From an uncultured Oscillospiraceae bacterium (GTDB lineage Bacteria; Bacillota; Clostridia; Oscillospirales; Ruminococcaceae), in NCBI GenBank assembly GCA_910589145.1, contig CAJUSD010000001.1, positions 1 to 64,000 on the forward strand: DNA of 64,000 nt, read 5' to 3'. Position numbers and translations under genes: made by a program. The notes beneath the pieces are model-generated. The model was not told the origin of the DNA and ran no database searches. It was given only the letters and a program-made list of their open reading frames with translations. The first letter of the stretch is position 1, and each line of letters starts with the position of its first letter. Below, piece by piece: positions 24,678 to 32,004 of the stretch.

Positions 24678-25910
24678 CTATCCCTCCATCTCGTCAAACA
24701 CAGAGGCCAGAATCTTCCCGGTTTCCACTTCCAACGCCCCGGTCGGGCAGACTTGGAAGCAGTAGCCGCAGCCGATGCACCTGTCGGTTTTCATGGCTTT
24801 GCCGTCTTTCAATTCAATGCCTTCATGCCAGCAAACATCTACACAGCGGGAACAGCCCACGCATTTTTGTGTATCAACAGCTCTTTCCCGGTAAGCTGTC
24901 CCAATTCTCTTTGTACGCTCTGCGGCGGTCTCAGAGGACATGTTAAAGAGTTTCAGCGCGTCCCCGGTGAGCTGGGCAACGCTTTCATAACCTGCCTTGT
25001 CCATCCATTTTTCCAGGTCGTTCATCATTTTCTTGGTGGCCCCTACGCCGCCGGCACAGGCCAAAGCCCCTATTTGTACACATTGGCTTCCCGCCATAAG
25101 GATTCTCGCCGCCTGGTCGTAGGAGAATACGCCGCCGCCTGCGAACATGGGAATGTCAATTCCCTTGGAGCGGGCTTCTGCGACAGCATAGCATACAATA
25201 GGATTGGCTTGGGTGCCGCCATAGCCGGAACCGGGCCGGGGCTGGGTTTCCTTCCAGTTCAAATCTATGTAGAAGCCTTTCCAGCGGGCTGTTGGGCCGA
25301 CTGCGTCAGCTCCGGCAGCCTGAGCCACCTTGATGGCAGTCAAAGGGTCGCAGGCTTCCACCGCCAGCTTGACCATAACCGGCAGGCGGGTCGCCTTTTT
25401 AATCATCTCGGTGCAGCGGGAAACAAGCTGGTAATAGTTAAAGCTCCTGTCTTTGGCAACTGCCACACCGGGAGTGTTGAAATGCAGTTCCAGGGCATCG
25501 GCTCCTGCCAAGGTCAGCTCTTTGGCTTGACGAACCCAGTATTTTTCCCAGTCCCCGCCCTTGACGATATCGCTGTAATGCCCCACGGATACCCACAGTT
25601 TGACGTCCTTGTCCATGGCGGATTTAATTTTCTTTACTTCCTCGCAGTATTCTTCCAGGGAGTTGATGGGGTCCTTTACCTGGGTTCCAACAGCGTGGCT
25701 GTGAATGGCCTGCTGGCCGGAAAACATGGCCTTGCTGTTGGGGCCAATATAGCTGCCTCCCCCCATACCATGTCCAAAATTCCGCAGAACAATGGCTCCG
25801 GGACGCACAGCAGAGGTTTTCATTACGTTTTTCGCCCCTTGGGTGGCAGGGCTGGACGCAATGACAAATGGGTTTATCATGTCCAGTTCCTTGACGTACA
25901 TATCAGCCAT
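24678..25910 (-). CDS. Dihydroorotate/dihydropyrimidine dehydrogenase-like flavoprotein with two 4Fe-4S clusters
   Basis: The 410-residue protein has an N-terminal FMN-binding TIM barrel of the DHOD/PreA type (NPFVIASSPATQGAKNV, AIVLRNFGHG, VMVKLAVEACDP, IPMFAGGGVFSY, QCVQIGALACAGG), and a C-terminal ferredoxin module with CVGCSRCVDVC and CIGCGYCFQVC. PreA-type proteins reduce C=C bonds of pyrimidines, but no pyrimidine genes are here. It is embedded between sugar isomerase and dehydrogenase genes, overlaps the upstream gene by eight bases and is translated from ATG 25910 with AAGGAG. A ferredoxin-linked reductase of an unsaturated sugar intermediate is a plausible but unproven role. Confidence 0.85.
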   Translation of the reverse strand: MADMYVKELDMINPFVIASSPATQGAKNVMKTSAVRPGAIVLRNFGHGMGGGSYIGPNSKAMFSGQQAIHSHAVGTQVKDPINSLEEYCEEVKKIKSAMDKDVKLWVSVGHYSDIVKGGDWEKYWVRQAKELTLAGADALELHFNTPGVAVAKDRSFNYYQLVSRCTEMIKKATRLPVMVKLAVEACDPLTAIKVAQAAGADAVGPTARWKGFYIDLNWKETQPRPGSGYGGTQANPIVCYAVAEARSKGIDIPMFAGGGVFSYDQAARILMAGSQCVQIGALACAGGVGATKKMMNDLEKWMDKAGYESVAQLTGDALKLFNMSSETAAERTKRIGTAYRERAVDTQKCVGCSRCVDVCWHEGIELKDGKAMKTDRCIGCGYCFQVCPTGALEVETGKILASVFDEMEG

Positions 25911-26667
25911 GACGATACACTCCTTCTTCTGTCAGCAGCTCTATCAGGGCTTTTGCATCCTTTTCAAGCTGCTCGACGGTGTTGTCCTTGACGAACTCCA
26001 ACAATGCATAGCGATCCCTGTCCTTTGGCACATAGGAGAGATACTGCTTCCACTCCCCTTTTCCGGGCGCAAATTCCTCCCGCTTCCCATCCGGCCAGTA
26101 GTAGGTGTGCAGGTTGAGCAGACGATCCCCCAGCAGGCGGATTCCCTCGCACCGCTGCTCCATATTGAGTGCTGCTGTCGGCTGCCACAAGCAGTAAAGG
26201 TTGGGGTGGTTCGCATGTTTCAGCAAATCCACAGCAGATTCATTGGTATCGGTAAGGGTATTTTTGTGCCATTCAAAGGCGATTTTAATCCCCTCCTTTT
26301 CCGCCTGTCCTGCAATGAGGGCAGCTTCCCCTGCGGCATTGGAACGGTAGTCCTCATCTGCCTCCTCCGAGGGAATGTTCCCCGCCCAAACGCGGATAAC
26401 CGGCGCGCCAAGGGCTTTGGCAGAAACAAGGGTTGGCTCAAAGTCCATTCCCGTACAGAGGCGGTAATAGGAGCCATAAGCCACAACCTTCAAACCAGCG
26501 TCCAAAGTCTTTTTTCTCAGGGCAGCAGCCCCTTCCGGGTCGCCTGGCATTATATGGGAGTTCTCTCCCCATTCTACACCACAAAGGCTGTTTTGTACAC
26601 ATAATGCAATAATTTCTTCTGGCTTTTTCTCCCGAAAGGTGACAGAAACCAGTCCAGGGATAATCAC
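25903..26667 (-). CDS. Sugar phosphate isomerase/epimerase family protein (TIM barrel), second copy
   Basis: The 254-residue protein is a second AP-endonuclease-2-like barrel: PGLVSVTFREKKPEEIIALC, GVEWGENSHI, VIRVWAGNI, KIAFEWHKNTLTD with the Glu ligand, NLYCLWQPTAAL and LLNLHTYYW. The GTG start at 26667 overlaps the TGA stop of the YiaK-like gene (GTGA), a typical translational coupling. The longer GTG at 26676 has no spacing to an SD. It overlaps the next gene by eight bases. It probably isomerises a keto-uronate or processes a 3-keto sugar in the island. Confidence 0.86.
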   Translation of the reverse strand: MIIPGLVSVTFREKKPEEIIALCVQNSLCGVEWGENSHIMPGDPEGAAALRKKTLDAGLKVVAYGSYYRLCTGMDFEPTLVSAKALGAPVIRVWAGNIPSEEADEDYRSNAAGEAALIAGQAEKEGIKIAFEWHKNTLTDTNESAVDLLKHANHPNLYCLWQPTAALNMEQRCEGIRLLGDRLLNLHTYYWPDGKREEFAPGKGEWKQYLSYVPKDRDRYALLEFVKDNTVEQLEKDAKALIELLTEEGVYRHG

Positions 26668-27662
26668 AGGGCGCACACCCCTTTCCAGATGGCTTCTTCC
26701 ACGGGAATTCCAAGGCGGGTATTTTCCTCCCGGACTTTCAGCATCCCCTCGCCGGGATAACGGACTTCCCCGCCTTCTGACATAGGCGCAGATTCCTTCA
26801 AATCCATAGCGGTTTGATGGATGTTTTCCAAAACCGCGTCTTTATCTGAAAGCCGGTTCAAATCAATGGCGATAAACACCTGGCTCAGCTCTGTTTCAAT
26901 GGGCAGCTCCCCAACCTGGCGGGTAGAACGCCCCCCTGCCAGAGAAGAAGCGATTAAATCCAGCATTAAAGACAGACCGGAACCCTTCCAATATCCAATG
27001 GGAACTGGCTGATGGGTTTTCAGGATAGCCGCTGCATCCTTTGACATATTGCCGTTTTCATCAAAGCCGCCTTCCACGGGCAGTTCCTTGCCGGAGCGGG
27101 CGTAACTTTCCAGCTTGCCGTAAGAGAACATGGACATAGCCACATCCAGCAGGATATGCCCTCCCTCATGGGGGACTGCAAAAACAACAGGGTTGTTCCC
27201 CAGCTTTGCATCCCTGCCGCCCCAGGCAGGCATATTGGGGACTGTATTTGTCCAAAGGACAGCAATACATCCTTCATCTGCTGCATCCAGGCCATAAGCG
27301 CCAGGGCGCATCCAGTGGTTGGTGTTGCGCAGAGCCACACAGCCGATGGTATTCTGATGGGCCAGCTCTACTGCCCGCTTCATGCAGAAATCGGCGTTGA
27401 GGTTGCCGGGGCCGCGTTTTCCGTCGTAACGCTCCACAATCCCGGAGGTTTCGGTCAGGACTGGAACGGCGTTCATATCAACACAGCCCTTTTCCACACT
27501 GTAAATAAACTTGGGAAACCGGTTCAGTCCATGGGTGTACACCCCGTCCAGGCTGGCGTTGGTGTAAAGGGCGGCAGAGCGGGCTGCCCGCTCCGGGGTC
27601 ATACCATATTTGGTCAGCACCCGGACAAATTCGTTGTACATGGTTTCGTATGGTACACGCAT
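26664..27662 (-). CDS. YiaK-like 3-dehydro-L-gulonate 2-dehydrogenase (Ldh family)
   Basis: The 332-residue protein follows the malate/L-lactate dehydrogenase family and is closest by eye to E. coli YiaK/DlgD. Conserved segments are DGVYTHGLNRFPKFI, RGPGNLNADFCMKRAVELA, CVALRNTNHWMRPGAYG with the catalytic His, VLWTNTVPNMPAWGG, SMFSYGKLE and PIGYWKGSGLSL. YiaK reduces 2,3-diketo-L-gulonate with NAD(P)H. Here it likely acts on a diketo or keto-uronate from the lyase product. It is directly downstream of the importer genes and upstream of the isomerase it overlaps. SD AAGGAGAG. Confidence 0.9.
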   Translation of the reverse strand: MRVPYETMYNEFVRVLTKYGMTPERAARSAALYTNASLDGVYTHGLNRFPKFIYSVEKGCVDMNAVPVLTETSGIVERYDGKRGPGNLNADFCMKRAVELAHQNTIGCVALRNTNHWMRPGAYGLDAADEGCIAVLWTNTVPNMPAWGGRDAKLGNNPVVFAVPHEGGHILLDVAMSMFSYGKLESYARSGKELPVEGGFDENGNMSKDAAAILKTHQPVPIGYWKGSGLSLMLDLIASSLAGGRSTRQVGELPIETELSQVFIAIDLNRLSDKDAVLENIHQTAMDLKESAPMSEGGEVRYPGEGMLKVREENTRLGIPVEEAIWKGVCAL

Positions 27663-27702
27663 TGATTTTCTCTCCTTTTCCTGATGCCTGTTTCCGTCTG
27701 CG

Positions 27703-28584
27703 TCAGCCTTTCAGGGCGCCTACCAGAACGCCTTTGTCGAAATACTTCTGCAAAAACGGATACACACATAAAATAGGTACAGTGGCTACTATAATTGTAG
27801 CATATTTCAGCGTTTCTTCAACCGCTTTCCAGCTTGAATTTATCGCGGTATCCTCCAAAGCATCCATACTGCCCTGGATAAGAATTTCCCGAAGCACTAA
27901 CTGGATGGGGAAAAGGTTCCGGTCAGTGAGATAAATCATAGCGTTAAACCAACTGTTCCAGTGTCCAACACCGTAATAAAGCGCAATAACCGCAATAATA
28001 GGAGTGGAGACCGGTAAAATGATCTGGTACAGAATCCTGATATCGGTGGCTCCGTCAATGCGGGCAGATTCCTCTAATTCATATGGAATTCCCTGAAAAT
28101 AAGTTCTCATCATAACCATGTTATAGGTTCCAATGGCTCCCGGCAGCAGAATAGCCCAGGGAGTGTTGAGCATCCCCAAATCGCTGACCAGCAGGTAATT
28201 GGGAACCAGCCCGCCGGAAACAAACATGGTAATGGTAATCATAATCATAATATGTTTTTTAAAATAGACGTTCCGGCGGGAAAGGACATAGGCCCCATGG
28301 AAGGTCATAATCATATTGACAGCAGTGCCCACCACCACATAAAAGACAGTATTCAGATAAGAGCGCACCAACAGGGGATGCTTAAACACCTGGACATAGG
28401 CTTCATCGGAAAGTCCCAGCGGCGCGAACAGCAGACCCCGATGGGCCATAATGCGGGTAGGTATACTGATGGAAGCCATCAGGACATGCCACAGGGGGTA
28501 GAGCGTGACAAATGCCATGACAACCATAAAAATGGTGTTGACAACGCCAAAAATAATTTCGCCGTTTGTGCGTCTGATTTTCAT
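27703..28584 (-). CDS. Carbohydrate ABC transporter permease (LplC/YtcP type)
   Basis: The 293-residue membrane protein has six hydrophobic segments and the inner-membrane transport signature near YELEESARIDGATDIRILYQIILP (EAA loop). It is the second permease of a CUT1-type oligosaccharide importer of the LplABC class. The SD AAGGAGG precedes the ATG. It follows the other permease by 18 bases. No ATPase gene lies in the island, so a shared ATPase (MsmX-like) from elsewhere probably powers it, as is usual for this class. Confidence 0.93.
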   Translation of the reverse strand: MKIRRTNGEIIFGVVNTIFMVVMAFVTLYPLWHVLMASISIPTRIMAHRGLLFAPLGLSDEAYVQVFKHPLLVRSYLNTVFYVVVGTAVNMIMTFHGAYVLSRRNVYFKKHIMIMITITMFVSGGLVPNYLLVSDLGMLNTPWAILLPGAIGTYNMVMMRTYFQGIPYELEESARIDGATDIRILYQIILPVSTPIIAVIALYYGVGHWNSWFNAMIYLTDRNLFPIQLVLREILIQGSMDALEDTAINSSWKAVEETLKYATIIVATVPILCVYPFLQKYFDKGVLVGALKG

Positions 28585-28602
28585 AAATCCCCTCCTCCTT
28601 TC

Positions 28603-29583
28603 TCAGAACAGGCTGGTTTCGCTGACCTTGCGGGAGATAAAGTTGGTAGTCCACAGCAGGACAAAGTTAATGACCGTATTAAACAAGCTCACCGCCGAGG
28701 AGTAGGAATAGTTCATGTTTAAAAGGCCCTCCCGGTAAGTATAAGTAGAGATAACGTCGGAAACCGGCCAGGTGGCTTCGTTGTAAAGGAGGAACACCTT
28801 TTCAAAGCCCACATCCATCATTTCACCCATGCGGAAGATTAACTTGATGATAACAGTGGGCATGATGCCGGGGATGGTGACATAAACCGCCTGTGCAAAC
28901 TTGCCCGCTCCGTCGATAACAGCGGCCTCATACTGTGCCTGGTCAATGCCCAAAATAGCTGCAATATACAGGATGGAGTTCCACCCTATATTTTTCCAGA
29001 TATCCGAAAGGATGTAAATGGTTCGGAAATACTTGGGATTCATCAGCAGGTTTTTGGCCTCAGTCCCAAGAAGGTTCGCCACTGCCGCGCCGAGGAAGCC
29101 GTCAGAGGCACAGAACATATGAATCATGCCGCACACAACCACCGTAGAAACAAAGTGGGGCATATAGGTGATGGTCTGGACTGTGCGGCGGAACTTAGTG
29201 GAGCGTATCTCGTTAAGGAGCAGCGCGAAGATGATAGGAGCCGGGAACGCGAACAGCGTGCCGTATAAGCTGATCATAAAGGTGTTTTTGACCACGCGGA
29301 CAAAGTAATAGCTGCTTATAAACTTTTCAAAATGCTTAAAACCCACCCAGGGACTGGCGGAAATGCCTTTAATGAGGTTGTAATCCTTAAAGGCGATCTG
29401 TATGCCGTACATGGGAATGTACTTGAAGATAATGTAATAGATAATCATCGGCAGGGCGATAAGGTAAATATGTTTGTTGACATGGATATCCCGGCGGATC
29501 ATCCTGAAATGATCTTTCAGCCGAACCATCAGTACACTTTCAGATTTGGCCTTTGTGCCGGGGGAGGTTGAGGTTTTCGCCAT
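28603..29583 (-). CDS. Carbohydrate ABC transporter permease (LplB type)
   Basis: The 326-residue membrane protein starts MAKTSTSPGTKAKSES, with six membrane segments and an EAA loop (QYEAAVIDGAGKFAQAVYVT). It has the family-typical KDYNLIKGISASPWVGFKHF segment after the first helix. The start at 29583 follows AAAGGAG. A longer reading to 29661 would cross the terminator hairpin. It is the first permease of the importer, downstream of the solute-binding gene and beyond an internal terminator. Confidence 0.93.
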   Translation of the reverse strand: MAKTSTSPGTKAKSESVLMVRLKDHFRMIRRDIHVNKHIYLIALPMIIYYIIFKYIPMYGIQIAFKDYNLIKGISASPWVGFKHFEKFISSYYFVRVVKNTFMISLYGTLFAFPAPIIFALLLNEIRSTKFRRTVQTITYMPHFVSTVVVCGMIHMFCASDGFLGAAVANLLGTEAKNLLMNPKYFRTIYILSDIWKNIGWNSILYIAAILGIDQAQYEAAVIDGAGKFAQAVYVTIPGIMPTVIIKLIFRMGEMMDVGFEKVFLLYNEATWPVSDVISTYTYREGLLNMNYSYSSAVSLFNTVINFVLLWTTNFISRKVSETSLF

Positions 29584-29608
29584 AAGGGTTCCCTCTCCTT
29601 TCGTTTGT

Positions 29609-29644
29609 AAAAAAGGCAGGCAGCGGACGAGCCTGCTGCCTGCC
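29609..29644 (-). terminator. Intra-operon terminator between binding protein and permease genes
   Basis: GGCAGGCAGC and GCTGCCTGCC form a perfect ten-base stem with a ten-base loop, followed on the minus strand by TTTTTT. It lies 40 bases past the binding-protein stop and ahead of the permease SD, so it should make more binding-protein than permease message. Confidence 0.85.
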
Positions 29645-29683
29645 CTTTTTGCTGTTTTCAACAGGTCAGGGTTTCGCTAGATA

Positions 29684-31423
29684 TTACTTGCCGTTCTGGG
29701 CGTCCAGATATTTCTGGGTAATGGCCATTGCCTTGTCAACGCCCATAGCCTGGATTTCTGCAACAAAGGCGTCAAAGGTATCCAAATCGCGCTGTCCCAT
29801 GATAAACTGGGTAACACCCTCATAGACATAGGTTTCAATGTCCTTATAGATGTCGGCCCGGGCCTGTGCATCCTCAACAGAGTAGTTGAGAGCAGGAACC
29901 CGGTTGACAGCCTCAAAAGAAGCCCACAAACTCAAAGCCTCCTGGCGGACCTCGTCAATGTGGCGTTTTTTCAGGGCAAGGGCGTCGGGGTTGTCGCCCA
30001 AAGGCATGGGAACCGCAATCTTGGAGCCAGTGGGATCGAGGATGGCCTTGTTGGCATAATCCAGAATACCCACCAGATAGCCGGGACCTGCGTCGCCAAA
30101 GCCGGGCTTCCAACTGTCGCCCATGCTCTTGTAGGTGCCGTCAGGCTGTTTTTCATAAGCGTCAACCAAACCGTCGGCGGTCAGGTTGTAATGGGTTCCC
30201 TCAATTCCGAAAAACAGGGCGCGGTTAGCTTCTTCACTGTACATATAATCCAATACCATGGCGGCTGCTTCCGGGTTAGCGCACTTGGAGGACATATAGA
30301 AGCCGTTATTAGCGGTATACTCGTCATAGCGGGGGCCTATTTTGGGGGTGTCCCCTTTTTTCAGTGTGGGAACCGGCGCGCCTATGTACTCAATGGGAGA
30401 ATCCACATTTTCCTCAACAATGGCATACCAGGGGTTCTGCAAGTTGCCGCCTGCCGCACCCACATAAGAGCCGACCAGACCGGCGGAGACTTTGGCGGTA
30501 ATGGTCTTGGTATCAGAGGTCAGATAGTCGGGGTCCAAAAGCCCCTCGTCGTACCAGGTGTGCATCAGTTGAAGATACTCTTTAAATTCCGGCTGGGCAG
30601 CGCCATATTTGACGGTTCCATTGTCCTGATACTCAAAGTAGGTCATATTCCAGGCGGAAATAAAGGGCATATTGGTATTGAGCCACTTGTTGTCGCGGGG
30701 ACTGAACGGGATAACGCCCATAGTTTTAAAGGCACGAAGGGCAGCGTCCCATTCCTCAATGGTAGTCGGGACTGCCAATCCCGCCTGATCCAACAGGTCT
30801 TTGCGGACAACCAGACCGTTGGAGTTCAGGTTTTCACCATAGCCGCGGATGTTGGGGACATTCAAATAATCCCCGTCAGAAGTGCGGGCCATATCCGCAT
30901 ATTTGGGGAAGGTTTCATAGAATTTGGAAAGGTGGGGCATGTATCCCTGTTCCATATAAGGGGTCAGAGAGACGATTACACCATCCTTCAAAGCTTGGAG
31001 ATCGCCGCCGGTGTAAGGGCCAACGCCGTTAAACACGTCCGGCAGATCCTTAGAGGCGATTTTCAAACCGAACTGCTCATTCCATACCTCATTGGCTACG
31101 GTCTGGAAGTCAATGGTTGCACCAGTCTGTTCACTCCACCATTTTACAAAGGGGATGTCATTGTAATTTTCCACCTTGCCGACAAACTTCGCATTAAAGT
31201 TAGAGAAAATAGTAACAGTGACGGGCTCCGACAGCGGAAGGGTTGGGACAGCCTGAGAGGGAGCTTCGCCGGAAGCGGCATTGGAGCTGTTATTGCTGGG
31301 TGCATTGGAGGATTGTGAAGAAGAACTGGTGTTTGTACCGGAATTACATCCTGCCAGCAGTCCAGCCAATATTATGGCGCTGAGTCCTGCGGAGGAAATA
31401 CGTTTCCAAGTGGAATTGCTCAT
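29684..31423 (-). CDS. Extracellular solute-binding lipoprotein (LplA type)
   Basis: The 579-residue protein has a lipoprotein signal ending LLAGCNS (lipid-modified Cys 26), a Ser/Asn-rich linker and a long solute-binding domain of the large LplA/YtcQ class, with EAAAMVLDYMYSEEANRALFFGIEGTHY being a family-typical stretch near the middle. It captures oligosaccharide outside the membrane for the two permeases. The SD GAGGAGG precedes the ATG. It is the first gene of the operon, with a promoter at 31505-31534. Confidence 0.94.
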   Translation of the reverse strand: MSNSTWKRISSAGLSAIILAGLLAGCNSGTNTSSSSQSSNAPSNNSSNAASGEAPSQAVPTLPLSEPVTVTIFSNFNAKFVGKVENYNDIPFVKWWSEQTGATIDFQTVANEVWNEQFGLKIASKDLPDVFNGVGPYTGGDLQALKDGVIVSLTPYMEQGYMPHLSKFYETFPKYADMARTSDGDYLNVPNIRGYGENLNSNGLVVRKDLLDQAGLAVPTTIEEWDAALRAFKTMGVIPFSPRDNKWLNTNMPFISAWNMTYFEYQDNGTVKYGAAQPEFKEYLQLMHTWYDEGLLDPDYLTSDTKTITAKVSAGLVGSYVGAAGGNLQNPWYAIVEENVDSPIEYIGAPVPTLKKGDTPKIGPRYDEYTANNGFYMSSKCANPEAAAMVLDYMYSEEANRALFFGIEGTHYNLTADGLVDAYEKQPDGTYKSMGDSWKPGFGDAGPGYLVGILDYANKAILDPTGSKIAVPMPLGDNPDALALKKRHIDEVRQEALSLWASFEAVNRVPALNYSVEDAQARADIYKDIETYVYEGVTQFIMGQRDLDTFDAFVAEIQAMGVDKAMAITQKYLDAQNGK

Positions 31424-31481
31424 TAAGGATACCTCCTCATATTTTGTGATGGTTTGTTTACGAATCCTTTTAAATTTGGAC

Positions 31482-31534
31482 AGGTTTCACAAAACCTTGG
31501 CCTTATTATACGGCGTAAACTGGGCATTTTTCAA
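31482..31534 (-). promoter_or_regulatory. Promoter and +1 dyad of the carbohydrate import/lyase operon
   Basis: On the minus strand TTGAAA (31529-31534), 18 bases and TATAAT (31505-31510). The dyad AGGTTT-CACA-AAACCT (31482-31497) covers the expected transcription start, a suitable repressor or activator site. Confidence 0.65.
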
Positions 31535-31861
31535 TGTTAAAAAAGTGGAATCCGTTTAAAAAAACGAAAATGACATACAAATTTTTTGAAGAGAATGTGA
31601 AAAAACTAGATATTTTGTGCTTATCCCTTCAAAAGGCAGTCCCAAATTCCCCAAAATTTCATAAACCTGAAAAGAAAAAAGTGAAAATTTGTACAAATCT
31701 TCTGACAGCATAAAATAAAGTTGGGTTTCAATTTTGGGATAGGCTCTAAGTATAACCAATGTGATAAAATAACCTCTGCCAAAGCGCTGCTTGGGGTTTT
31801 GAGGGAAAGGCATGTAGGCTTAGACAAATACAGGACAGAGCATCTGAAAGATACCCAAAAT

Positions 31862-31895
31862 GAGAAGGTGCGGAATTCATTTCCCGCACCTTCTC
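31862..31895 (-). terminator. Terminator after the AraC regulator gene
   Basis: GAGAAGGTGCGG and CCGCACCTTCTC form a 12-base perfect stem about 110 bases past the regulator stop codon. The rest of the 31424-32004 gap is AT-rich. A short plus-strand open stretch at 31721-31930 ends in this hairpin, but nothing in it is recognisable. Confidence 0.75.
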
Positions 31896-32004
31896 ATTTA
31901 GTTAAAATAAGCAGTGTCATTTTTAGAAAATAAATATAAACAATAATGATTCATGCTGATTCTTTTAAGTGATTTACCTCTTATAATCCAGCAAAAAGCC
32001 TCAT

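Noticed and set aside
31621..31827. Minus-strand frames in the gap before the AraC gene
   Set aside because: AT-rich low-complexity translation without an SD. Only the promoter and terminator are supported here.
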